Below, piece by piece: positions 50,451-58,623 of a DNA stretch of 64,000 bases. The stretch comes from an archaeon (GTDB lineage Archaea > Micrarchaeota > Micrarchaeia > Anstonellales > Bilamarchaeaceae). Position 1 is the stretch's first letter; every line of letters begins with the position of its first letter. The stretch covers positions 34,451 to 98,450 of the forward strand of contig JAGVNI010000006.1 in NCBI GenBank assembly GCA_020053355.1, written 5' to 3'. The notes beneath the pieces were generated by a model that was given only the letters and a program-made list of their open reading frames with translations, had not been told where the DNA came from and searched no databases. The translations under genes and the position numbers were made by a program.

Positions 50451-51461
50451 TCACTGCATATACCCTATGCGGCGGTCGGCTGTGATGCCCGAAGCCGCCC
50501 TGCCCAAGCCTGCATATGCCGCCAAAAAGAAAAATACCGATACCCATAGCCTGAGGAGCAGGTTTATGTCGAGCAGGCTCACGAATGCCCTCCTCCAGGA
50601 GAGCGACCTCCTTAGCAGTTTTTTCGCCTCATCCACGTCCCCGCGCCTCAATTTCTTTACCGCCTGGGACGTATAGTCCCATCTTTTGAACGCCTCGAAG
50701 CGGTCCAAATCCGATTTGACAAGCAGGTCCGGGTGCTTCTTGATGTACTTCTCATAAGCAGGGTACACCTCGTTCTGGTCCCAGTCGGCATTCCCAAGGC
50801 CGAGGCCCCCCTGGCCCGTGTGCCTCCGATAACCCATAAGCCCCTCCTTGATGACCGCGATGTTCATGATTTCAGCCATCTTCAGGTACATGTCGATGTC
50901 GAAGACGAACCGGTAGCTCTTTCCGTCGTACGGGAGGGTTTTTTCATACAGGCTCCTCCTTGCCATGGCGCTCGGGCAGGCCATCGGGTTGTAATTGTTC
51001 CGGACAAGCTGGACAAGGAGGTCCTTGAAGGTTATGACATCCAGTTTCCTCATATCCTTCGGCAGCCCGAAATAGCCGATTTGCTTGTCGTTCTCGTCAA
51101 TCATGACTGCCTCGCTGAACACCACGCCGACATCGGGCCGGTTATCCAACACCCTTGCCTCCTCCTCCACAATCCGCGGATTGTATAAGTCATCAGCATG
51201 GAACAGGGCGATATACTCCCCCCTTGCCAGCCCGACGCTCCGGTTCCAGTTCTCAGCGGCCGAAATCGTCGAATCGTTCCTCACGCACCTGATTCTCTCG
51301 TCCTTGAATCCCGAAATAATCTTCGGCGTGCCATCAGTGGACGCATTGTCGACAATAAGTATCTCCATGTCCTTGTATGTCTGGGACAGGACGCTGCTTA
51401 TCGTCTTTGCAAGGAATTTTTCCCCGTTATATACAGGAATGCAGACACTGACCTTGGCCAT
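50451..51461 (-). CDS. GT2-family glycosyltransferase
   Basis: 336 residues from Met at 51461. 'VSVCIPVYNGEKFLAKTISS' and 'MEILIVDNASTDGTP' open the GT-A domain; 'ALFHADDLYNPRIVEEEARV' contains the DxD-like motif. A C-terminal hydrophobic helix (about 310-330) may anchor it. It lies between another GT2 and the GT4 in the same operon, so it adds one sugar of the repeat unit. Confidence 0.9.
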   Translation of the reverse strand: MAKVSVCIPVYNGEKFLAKTISSVLSQTYKDMEILIVDNASTDGTPKIISGFKDERIRCVRNDSTISAAENWNRSVGLARGEYIALFHADDLYNPRIVEEEARVLDNRPDVGVVFSEAVMIDENDKQIGYFGLPKDMRKLDVITFKDLLVQLVRNNYNPMACPSAMARRSLYEKTLPYDGKSYRFVFDIDMYLKMAEIMNIAVIKEGLMGYRRHTGQGGLGLGNADWDQNEVYPAYEKYIKKHPDLLVKSDLDRFEAFKRWDYTSQAVKKLRRGDVDEAKKLLRRSLSWRRAFVSLLDINLLLRLWVSVFFFLAAYAGLGRAASGITADRRIGYMQ

Positions 51462-51491
51462 AACTTTCCTCCGTATTGGATTATCCCGCAA

Positions 51492-52601
51492 TCATGGGCT
51501 TGTCAATTTCTTCGTGCTCTGTAATGCATATTCTATATTGCTTACCAGAACCGCATGGTTGTCAGGAACATCGTCAAAAGGCATGTTGGCCACGCGCTTC
51601 ATCACGAGGAATGCCGCCACCAGTATGCTCCTGACTCCGGGGACTTTCCGGATTGCGGCATATGCGCCGAGGACGCCGGCCTCGAACCCCTTCCCTTCGA
51701 TTTCCATGACCTTTGAGACGACCTGGTAATACGCCTGGAAAATCGGTTCCAAATCCGGCCTCGCGGCGGCGATGGAGCCGTCGATGAATGTCCTTCCGAT
51801 GATGCGGGCCCGCGAATCCAGCGTCAGTTCGGCTTCCTTGAACCAGGGGTAATGCAATTTTATCTCCAGTATGTACTTTGCCAGTATCAGTTCCAGGTAA
51901 AGCTTCTTTTTATACGATACCCGGCTTCCGTCGGCCAGTATCACCACCCCGTAATCCGGGGCGACGCCGACGGTTTTCGAAACCCTGAGGCATTCGATGA
52001 ATATGTAGCTGTGGGCAAAATCATGCAGGACGAAATCCGAATATGGGACCTTGAACAGCCTGCCATCCACGATTTTTATCTTTGATATCGCTTCCAGCGC
52101 GTTTTCCCTGCGCACGCATAAGGAACCCATGAAGCTGACATTGGGCTTGATTGGCAGGGAATCCTTATCCAATGCCACAAAACCATGCCAGGCGTTCTTT
52201 GTCACCCACTTTTTCCTTAGAAGCGCATTGACATACACGGCTCCCATCGCCTCGGACCCGTGTTTTTGCAGGTCGGTGGCGAGACTTTTGACCGCCCCCC
52301 CGGTCACCGCGTCGTCGTCGCCCATGAACCAGATGTAATCTGCCGCAGCAAGTCGCGTCACTGCAAGGATATTTCTGTCGTAGCCTAGATTAGCCTCGTT
52401 CCTGGCGCGGACGAGCGGGACCCTCTTCTCCCATCTTTTGAGGACTTCCTGCGTGGCGTCCGTGGAGCAATTGTCTGAAATGCAAATCTCGACTGAGCCT
52501 TCCAAGCCCCTGACCTCGCGCTCCAATCCAGCGAGTGTCCTTTCAAGGGCCCCGGCCCTGTTGTATGTAGGTATGCAAATGGCGAGCGTCTTATTTGCCA
52601 T
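51492..52601 (-). CDS. GT2-family glycosyltransferase
   Basis: 369 residues. 'LAICIPTYNRAGALERTLAG' and 'ISDNCSTDATQEVLKRW' open the fold; 'YIWFMGDDDAVTGGAV' holds the metal-binding Asp triad. It starts 4 bases after the rfbH stop, so it is coupled to dideoxysugar synthesis and may transfer that sugar, like the abequosyl/paratosyl transferases; this is inference from position. Confidence 0.9.
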   Translation of the reverse strand: MANKTLAICIPTYNRAGALERTLAGLEREVRGLEGSVEICISDNCSTDATQEVLKRWEKRVPLVRARNEANLGYDRNILAVTRLAAADYIWFMGDDDAVTGGAVKSLATDLQKHGSEAMGAVYVNALLRKKWVTKNAWHGFVALDKDSLPIKPNVSFMGSLCVRRENALEAISKIKIVDGRLFKVPYSDFVLHDFAHSYIFIECLRVSKTVGVAPDYGVVILADGSRVSYKKKLYLELILAKYILEIKLHYPWFKEAELTLDSRARIIGRTFIDGSIAAARPDLEPIFQAYYQVVSKVMEIEGKGFEAGVLGAYAAIRKVPGVRSILVAAFLVMKRVANMPFDDVPDNHAVLVSNIEYALQSTKKLTSP

Positions 52602-52605
52602 CCTT

Positions 52606-53922
52606 TCACTTCTTCCTGCCCTTTATGAACGAATCCATTTCAGCAGAGATGTACCCGAGCATCCCGTCTGTCAGGCCGGGGTAGACGCCCAGCCAGAACG
52701 TATCCCTCATGACGGTGTCCGCGTTCTCGAGCGTGCCTAAAACGTCGTATTTCTGGCCAATATATGCAGGGTGCCGGATGAGGTTGCCCGCAAAAAGCAT
52801 GCGCGTCGCAATGCCTTTCGATTCCAGGTGCTCCACAATCTCATTCTTGCCAAAAGGAGCGCCTTTCCGGACTGTGAGGGGGAAACCGAACGGGCTCGGC
52901 TCGGCTTTCGGGTGCATCTTTGGCAGGATGAAGAACTCTTCGTGCTCCTTCGCGGCTTTCAGGAGGATTTCGAAATTCTCCTTCCGTTTCCTGATGAACC
53001 CCGGGAGCTTTTTCAATTGCGCAACCCCGATTGCGGCCTGCATGTCAGTGACTTTCAGGTTGTATCCGATATTCGAGTAGACGTACTTGTGGTCATAGCC
53101 ATACGGAAGTTCGCCGAGCTTCCAGCCGAACCTCCTCGTGCACGTGTTGTCATGGCCTGGCGGGCACCAGCAGTCCCGCCCCCAGTCCCGGAACGATTCG
53201 ATGAGTTTCTTGTAAATGGGATTCGATGTCATCACAGCCCCGCCCTCGCCCATCGTCATGTGGTGGGCGGGGTAGAAACTGACCGTTGCGACATGGCCGA
53301 ATGTGCCGACGGGCTTGCCGTCGAACTTCGCCCCCAGCGCGTCGCAGCAGTCCTCGATGACATAAAGCCCGTGCTTCTTTGCCGCCTTCATTACGACATC
53401 GAGGTCGAACGGGTTGCCCAAAGTGTGGGCGAGCATGATTGCCCGGACTCCTTCCTTTTCTGCAGCTTCTTCTATTGCTTCGGGTTTCGCGTTATAAGTT
53501 CCGAGTTCTGCATCGACGAAAACGGGAATCATCCCGTTCTGGAAAATGGGGTTGAGCGTGGTCGGGAATCCGGTTGCGCAGGTTATCACCTTGTCGCCGG
53601 GCTTCAGCTTTTTCTCCCCCAGCATGTTCCCGGTGAGGGAGGAGAGGGCGAGAAGGTTAGCCGATGAGCCGGAATTCGTGAGCGCGCAATATTTCGTCCC
53701 GAAGGATTTCGCGAAGCTTTCCTCGAATTCAGCGGCATACCTTCCCGTTGTCAGCCAGAAATCGAGCGAGCTGTCGACCAGGGCCTCCAATTCGTCCCCG
53801 TCGTAAATCCTTCCAGCATACGGGATTTTGGATTTTCCCGGGACGAACGGCTGTGGCTTGCGGAGCGCGGCCAGCTTGCGTGTAAGCGCAATAATCTCCT
53901 TGCGGAGTCCGGACTCATCCAT
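52606..53922 (-). CDS. rfbH: CDP-4-keto-6-deoxyglucose 3-dehydrase (E1)
   Basis: 438 residues from Met at 53922, overlapping rfbG by 8 bases; the longer track ORF is antisense noise. A PMP/[2Fe-2S] enzyme that removes the C3 oxygen of CDP-4-keto-6-deoxyglucose. 'SFYPAHHMTMGEGGAV' has His where ordinary DegT aminotransferases have the PLP Lys, the hallmark of E1. The iron-sulfur cysteines fit C-X57-C-X-C-X7-C exactly (from 'EDCC' to 'DCWC' and 'DNTC'). It needs an electron-donating reductase (E3 type), which I do not see in the window. Confidence 0.95.
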   Translation of the reverse strand: MDESGLRKEIIALTRKLAALRKPQPFVPGKSKIPYAGRIYDGDELEALVDSSLDFWLTTGRYAAEFEESFAKSFGTKYCALTNSGSSANLLALSSLTGNMLGEKKLKPGDKVITCATGFPTTLNPIFQNGMIPVFVDAELGTYNAKPEAIEEAAEKEGVRAIMLAHTLGNPFDLDVVMKAAKKHGLYVIEDCCDALGAKFDGKPVGTFGHVATVSFYPAHHMTMGEGGAVMTSNPIYKKLIESFRDWGRDCWCPPGHDNTCTRRFGWKLGELPYGYDHKYVYSNIGYNLKVTDMQAAIGVAQLKKLPGFIRKRKENFEILLKAAKEHEEFFILPKMHPKAEPSPFGFPLTVRKGAPFGKNEIVEHLESKGIATRMLFAGNLIRHPAYIGQKYDVLGTLENADTVMRDTFWLGVYPGLTDGMLGYISAEMDSFIKGRKK

Positions 53923-55096
53923 AGAACGACTCCACATAGCGCCCAATCTGCGCGTTCGTGATGTTCGAGACGTCGTCGCCCTTGTAATAGGACTTGTACC
54001 ATTCAAGCGTCCATTCCAGCGATTCGTCGATGCCCAGGTGCGGCATCCATCCTAGCTCCTTCTTGGCTTTCGAGGCGTCGAGTTTCAGGACGGCGGTCTC
54101 GTGCTTGCCCACCATTGGCTTGATGTCATAGCTTCCCTTGCCGATAAGCCGGATTGACTTGTCGACCAGCTTCTGCGCTGTTATGAAACTCTCCTTCTCG
54201 GGCGCGAAATTCCATGCGCTCATGAACCTGCGTTCCCCGTCATAGAGCCTCTTCCCGAGGGCGAGATATCCGAAAAGCGGGTCGAGGACGTGTTGCCACG
54301 GCCGGATCGATGCCGGGTTCCTTAGCGCGACCGGCTCGTTCTTCTCCAGCAATGAGCGGATGATGTCAGGGACAAGCCTGTCCTTGGACCAGTCGCCCCC
54401 GCCAATCACGTTCCCTGCCCGGGCCGATGCGACAAGGGGTGATGCGGCCGGTGCGGCAATCACCGCCGGCATGCTGCCTCCCGATGCGGGTAACGTGTTT
54501 TGGGTTCCCGGTTTCGTGTTTTGGGCTCCGGGTGCTGCGTTCCGGTTCCCGGCCGGATTATCCGGGTTGAAGAACGAGCGCATGTAGCTTTTCGTCACGT
54601 ATTCGGCGCAGACTTTCGATGAGCTGTACGGGTCGTATCCGCCAAGCTCGTCGCCTTCCTTGTGCGGCAGGATGCCCTTGTTCTCATACACCTTGTCGGT
54701 TGTGACGACCACCGCCGCCTTCACCCCGGGCGCGTGCCTTATGCATTCCAGAACGTTCACGGTTCCCATAACATTCGTCGAGAACGTGTAGATTGGGTCG
54801 TCGTAGCTGTCGCGGACAAGCGGCTGGGCGGCGAGATGGAACACGATTTCCGGATTCTCCTTGGCAAATGCCGCGGACAGGGCCTTGTAGTCCCGTATGT
54901 CTGTGATGTGGCTCCCCGTGATTCTCTTATCCAGCCCGAGGGCCGTATACAGATTCGGCTGGCTGTTCGGCGCGAGCGAATAACCCGAAACCAAGGCGCC
55001 CATCCGGATGAGGGTTTGGGCGAGCCATGCCCCTTTGAAGCCGGTGTGGCCGGTTATCAGGATTCTCTTCCCTGCGTAAAATCCGCCCAGGCTCAT
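53915..55096 (-). CDS. rfbG: CDP-glucose 4,6-dehydratase
   Basis: 393 residues from Met at 55096, overlapping rfbF by ATGA. 'KRILITGHTGFKGAWLAQTL' binds NAD and 'YDPYSSSKVCAEYV' holds the catalytic Tyr-Lys; 'SARAGNVIGGGDWSKDRLVPD'-type block is the family signature. It makes CDP-4-keto-6-deoxyglucose for RfbH. A low-complexity insert of roughly 35 residues (Asn/Pro/Ala/Gly-rich, with tandem PGAQNTK/PGTQNTL) interrupts the region just before that signature and is not expected in the family. It should sit on a surface loop if the enzyme works. Confidence 0.94.
   Translation of the reverse strand: MSLGGFYAGKRILITGHTGFKGAWLAQTLIRMGALVSGYSLAPNSQPNLYTALGLDKRITGSHITDIRDYKALSAAFAKENPEIVFHLAAQPLVRDSYDDPIYTFSTNVMGTVNVLECIRHAPGVKAAVVVTTDKVYENKGILPHKEGDELGGYDPYSSSKVCAEYVTKSYMRSFFNPDNPAGNRNAAPGAQNTKPGTQNTLPASGGSMPAVIAAPAASPLVASARAGNVIGGGDWSKDRLVPDIIRSLLEKNEPVALRNPASIRPWQHVLDPLFGYLALGKRLYDGERRFMSAWNFAPEKESFITAQKLVDKSIRLIGKGSYDIKPMVGKHETAVLKLDASKAKKELGWMPHLGIDESLEWTLEWYKSYYKGDDVSNITNAQIGRYVESFYG
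54494..54535. repeat. 21-base tandem repeat in rfbG
   Basis: Two adjacent 21-base units begin 'cgtgttttgggttcccggtt' and 'cgtgttttgggctccgggtg' (17 of 21 identical), and a third partial unit follows. They encode the PGAQNTK/PGTQNTL insert on the minus strand. The motif resembles GGTTTCGGGTT-like tracts in other genes of the window. Confidence 0.75.
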
Positions 55097-55884
55097 TTCC
55101 ATACCTTCCACGGGACATTGCCAGAATCCCAGATTTTGTTCAAGTCCAGATAGTCCTTGTAGGTGTCCATGGCGTGGAAGAAGCCCTTGTGCTTGTACAT
55201 TGAGAGCTGCCTCTCCTTCGCGAGGGTGGATAGCGGCTTCGTTTCCAGGACGCACGACTCGTCGTTTTCCAGGTAATCGAACAGCTTCCTGTTGAAGACG
55301 TAGAATCCGCCGTTGATGAAGTCATTGAACATCACCGGCTTTTCCACGAACTCCGTGATGACTCCCTTGTCGTCGGTTTTGACCATGCCGAACCGGGACT
55401 GCGGATTCGCCCCGGTCAGCGTGCCGACCGTCCCGCATTTCCTGTGGAATTTCAGGACCTCGCCAACATCCACGTCCGCAAGGCCGTCGCCGTATGTGAG
55501 CATGAACTCTTCGCCTTCGATGTACCTCTCGATCCTCTTCACCCTCGCCCCGGTCATGGCGTTCGCCCCGGTTTCGGCAAGCGTGATGTTCCAGTCCTCG
55601 ATTCCCCCGATGCCGTCATGGACTATCTTCTTTCCCCCCTTGAGGCTGATTGTGAAGTCCCGGCTCATCAGTTCCTGGTTCAGGAAAAACTGCTTTATCA
55701 TGTCCCCCCGATACCCAAGGCACAGCACGAAGTCCCGTACCCCGTAATGAGAATACATCTTCATGATATGCCAGAGAATCGGCATCCCTCCGATTGGGAC
55801 CATCGGCTTGGGCTTGAACTCAGTCTCTTCCCTCAGGCGCGTTCCCTGCCCTCCGCAGAGGATTACCGCCTTCATCTCCACCAT
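55093..55884 (-). CDS. rfbF: glucose-1-phosphate cytidylyltransferase
   Basis: 263 residues, the typical length. 'KAVILCGGQGTRLREETEFK' is the nucleotide-binding loop and 'KPMVPIGGMPILWHIMKMYS' the following conserved block; 'YGDGLADVDVG' provides the metal-binding Asp. It makes CDP-glucose, first step to CDP-3,6-dideoxyhexoses. First gene of the rfbFGH-GT2-GT2-GT4 operon. Met at 55875 is an alternative start. Divergent from an SDR gene across 39 bases. Confidence 0.96.
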   Translation of the reverse strand: MVEMKAVILCGGQGTRLREETEFKPKPMVPIGGMPILWHIMKMYSHYGVRDFVLCLGYRGDMIKQFFLNQELMSRDFTISLKGGKKIVHDGIGGIEDWNITLAETGANAMTGARVKRIERYIEGEEFMLTYGDGLADVDVGEVLKFHRKCGTVGTLTGANPQSRFGMVKTDDKGVITEFVEKPVMFNDFINGGFYVFNRKLFDYLENDESCVLETKPLSTLAKERQLSMYKHKGFFHAMDTYKDYLDLNKIWDSGNVPWKVWK

Positions 55885-55893
55885 TAGAACACC

Positions 55894-55923
55894 CTTTAAA
55901 TCTCAGTATGCGATTATTTTTAT
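55894..55923. promoter_or_regulatory. crossed divergent promoters of rfbF and the 55924 SDR gene
   Basis: The 39-base gap holds 'ctttaaatc' (near 55894), about 27 bases before the rightward ATG 55924, and minus-strand 'ataaaaataa' (near 55913-55923), about 30 bases before rfbF. The boxes overlap in a crossed arrangement, so the two operons may compete for or share regulation. Confidence 0.5.
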
Positions 55924-56871
55924 ATGCATTCTAAAAAAATCCTTGTCACCGGTGCGAGCGGTTTCATAGGCTCCTGCCTTGCCAGGCACCTCCTGGAAAA
56001 AGGCGACGAAGTGCACCTTTTCCTGCGCGAGGGCTCAAACACGTGGCGCCTGCAGGATGTCCTGCCCCGCTTCCAAGTGCATAAGGTGGACCTTGCAAAC
56101 CGTGAATCCGTTTTTTCAGCGGTGTCCGGAATCCGGCCGGATGTCATCTATCACCTGGCCACCTACGGCGCTTATGCCCAGCAGAAAGACCCGCAACTAA
56201 GCGTGTCCACGAATGTCCTCGGCACGATGAACCTGGCGGATTCATGCAGGGAATTCGGGGGCGCGATGGTCAATGTCAGCACCTCGTCCGAGTACGGCAT
56301 CAAGAATCATCCGATGCGCGAGGATGATGTGCTCGAGCCGAACAGCCTCTATGGGGTCACGAAATCCGCGGCCACCCTTTACTGCTCCCACCTGTCGCGC
56401 GACTTCGGCGTGCCGATAACGACATTCCGGATATTCGCGGCCTATGGGTACTACGAGGAGCCGATGAGGCTCATCCCCTCGCTAATCGTATCATACCTGA
56501 AAAACGCCCCGCCGCGCCTCGCCAGCCCGGATTCTGTCCGGGATTTCATTTTCATCGAAGACATCCTCAGCGCTTTTGAGAAAGCCCCGGATACGCCGGC
56601 GGCAAAAGGCCAAATCCTGAATTTGGCCTGCGGAAAGCAGCACACGATATCCGAGCTTGCAACTGTCGTGAAAAAACTTACCGGTTCCAGCCTTGACCCG
56701 GTTTGGGGCTCAACCCAGAAGAAGCAGTCCGAACCCCCCATGTGGGTTGCCGACATGTCGAAAACAAGGAAGGCGCTGGGTTGGGAGCCCTCCAATTCCC
56801 TTGATGCGGGCCTGGAAAAAAGCGTAGCGTGGTACCGGAAAAACCTCAGCCTCTATTCGTCGATTATTTGA
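55924..56871 (+). CDS. SDR reductase/epimerase, candidate CDP-paratose or abequose synthase type
   Basis: 315 residues. 'KILVTGASGFIGSCLARHLL' binds NAD(P); 'STSSEYG' and 'SLYGVTKSAATLYCSHLSRD' hold Ser and Tyr-Lys. 'HLATYGAYAQQKDPQLSVST' is a trait of SDRs found in deoxysugar and O-antigen loci. Divergent from rfbF, it is the best candidate in the window for reducing the C4 ketone of the CDP-3,6-dideoxy intermediate, but sequence alone cannot separate this from a 2-epimerase or dehydratase. Confidence 0.75.
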   Translation: MHSKKILVTGASGFIGSCLARHLLEKGDEVHLFLREGSNTWRLQDVLPRFQVHKVDLANRESVFSAVSGIRPDVIYHLATYGAYAQQKDPQLSVSTNVLGTMNLADSCREFGGAMVNVSTSSEYGIKNHPMREDDVLEPNSLYGVTKSAATLYCSHLSRDFGVPITTFRIFAAYGYYEEPMRLIPSLIVSYLKNAPPRLASPDSVRDFIFIEDILSAFEKAPDTPAAKGQILNLACGKQHTISELATVVKKLTGSSLDPVWGSTQKKQSEPPMWVADMSKTRKALGWEPSNSLDAGLEKSVAWYRKNLSLYSSII

Positions 56872-56893
56872 ATTGGATGCACCAATCACAACA

Positions 56894-57703
56894 ATGCGTG
56901 GTATAATGGATCTCCAACCGACTGCCCGGGAAATCCGCAAGAAGATAGTGCGGATGGCGACATCCGGCAAATCATCCCATATCGGCACCGCTTTATCTAC
57001 GGTAGAAATCCTGGCATCGCTATACTTCAAGACGATGAGAATCAACCCGTTAGAGCCGCAAGACCCTTCCAGGGACCGCTTCATCATGAGCAAGGGGCAC
57101 GGGTGCCTGGCACTCTATGCGGCATTGGCCGAGCGGGGGTTTTTCCCGGCCGATAAGCTGTCAGCATTTTACCTTGACGGGGGCATCCCTGGCCATGCCA
57201 CCAGGGATTGCCTGCCTGGCGTCGAGGCGTCCACCGGCTCCCTCGGGCACGGGCTTCCCATCGGGGTGGGGATGGCCCTTGCTGCAAAAATGGACAGCCG
57301 GCATTACCGCACCTTCGTCCTTTTGGGTGACGGGGAATGCGACGAGGGGAGCGTTTGGGAAGCCGCCATGCTGGCAGGCCATAAGAAACTGGACAACCTG
57401 ATCGCGATTATCGATTACAACAAGCTGCAGAGTTTCGGCTATACGAAAGAGGTCATGGACCTGGAGCCGCTGTCGGCGAAATGGGAATCCTTCGGGTGGG
57501 CCGCAAGTGAGGTCGACGGCCACGACCTTGAGGCATTGGACGGGCTATTTGGCAAATTGCCTTTTTCACCGGGAAAGCCAAGCGTAGTCATCGCCCATAC
57601 CGTCAAAGGGAAAGGAGTATCCTTCATGGAAAACCGCATCGAATGGCATTACAAAAGCCCCAATGCGGAGCAGGAAAAAATGGCGCTGGAGGAGTTGAAA
57701 TGA
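56894..57703 (+). CDS. transketolase-like protein, N-terminal (TPP-binding) subunit
   Basis: 269 residues from ATG 56894; TTG 56873 and ATG 56906 are alternatives. 'KGHGCLALYAALAERGFFP' and 'GSLGHGLPIGVGMALAAK' are transketolase motifs; 'LGDGECDEGSVWEAAMLAGH' to 'IDYNKLQ' is the TPP-magnesium site. The C-terminal half is a separate gene that overlaps by ATGA. Such split pairs in archaea usually serve pentose synthesis, but this one follows an SDR gene in the dideoxysugar locus and may move a two-carbon unit onto a keto sugar. Confidence 0.88.
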   Translation: MRGIMDLQPTAREIRKKIVRMATSGKSSHIGTALSTVEILASLYFKTMRINPLEPQDPSRDRFIMSKGHGCLALYAALAERGFFPADKLSAFYLDGGIPGHATRDCLPGVEASTGSLGHGLPIGVGMALAAKMDSRHYRTFVLLGDGECDEGSVWEAAMLAGHKKLDNLIAIIDYNKLQSFGYTKEVMDLEPLSAKWESFGWAASEVDGHDLEALDGLFGKLPFSPGKPSVVIAHTVKGKGVSFMENRIEWHYKSPNAEQEKMALEELK

Positions 57704-58623
57704 GGTCCTCGTTCATCCGTTCCCTTACCGAAATAGCGAGAAAAGATGCGCGCGTCATAGTCGTGACTCCGGACATGGGATTCTCGGTCCTTGAGAAATT
57801 CCGGGATGAATTCCCGGGCCGCCTTATCAATGCTGGGATTGCCGAGCAAAACTCCGTGGGCTTAGCTGCCGGGCTGGCATTATGCGGAAAAATCGTCTAC
57901 GTCTATTCGATTGTGCCGTTTGTGACGATGAGGCCTTTCGAGCAGGTGCGGGTCGACGTGTGCTATCAGAACCTTCCTGTCAAGCTGGTTGGTTCTGGGG
58001 GCGGGCTCACCTACGGTTCGCTCGGGCCAACGCACCATTCCATCGAAGACATCGGTCTGATGAGGGGGCTCCCGAATATGACCGTTTATTGCCCGGGAGA
58101 CCCGATTGAAGCCGAACTCTGCACCCAGTCCTCGCACGCGATTCCCGGGCCGGCCTATATCCGCCTGGCAAAAGGAAGCGGGGACCCGATAGTCCACAAG
58201 TCCAAACCCGATTTCAGATTGGGCAAGGCGATACAACTCAGAAGCGGCCCGGACGGCGCCATCCTGGTCACCGGGAACCTTCTCGGCAACGCGGTTGCCG
58301 CTACGGAGGAGCTGTCGAAGGAAGGCGTTTCCTGCTCGGTCTTCAGCCTCCCCTCGGTCAAGCCCATCGATTCCGAACTGGTCCTGAAACTGGCGCAGAT
58401 GGGGATGCCTTTCGTCACGCTCGAGGAGCACAGCGTTATCGGTGGCATAGGAAGCGCCGCGTCCGAAATCCTCGCGGAATCCGGGTTCAAGACAAAATTC
58501 CGGAGAATCGGGCTGCCGGACCGGTTCGCCAAGGAGGCCGGCTCGCAGGACTATCTGAGAAAAAAGTTCGGGCTGGATGCGTCATCACTGGCAAAAACGC
58601 TGCAGTCTCATTTCAAGAAATAG
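57700..58623 (+). CDS. transketolase-like protein, C-terminal subunit
   Basis: 307 residues from Met at 57700. 'LINAGIAEQNSVGLAAGLAL' carries the Glu that activates TPP; 'PFVTMRPFEQVRVDVCYQNL' and 'GLTYGSLGPTHHSIEDI' belong to the pyrimidine-binding domain, and the C-terminal third is the usual transketolase C-domain. Forms the active site with the N-subunit. Overlaps the convergent uxs gene by 11 bases. Confidence 0.9.
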   Translation: MRSSFIRSLTEIARKDARVIVVTPDMGFSVLEKFRDEFPGRLINAGIAEQNSVGLAAGLALCGKIVYVYSIVPFVTMRPFEQVRVDVCYQNLPVKLVGSGGGLTYGSLGPTHHSIEDIGLMRGLPNMTVYCPGDPIEAELCTQSSHAIPGPAYIRLAKGSGDPIVHKSKPDFRLGKAIQLRSGPDGAILVTGNLLGNAVAATEELSKEGVSCSVFSLPSVKPIDSELVLKLAQMGMPFVTLEEHSVIGGIGSAASEILAESGFKTKFRRIGLPDRFAKEAGSQDYLRKKFGLDASSLAKTLQSHFKK

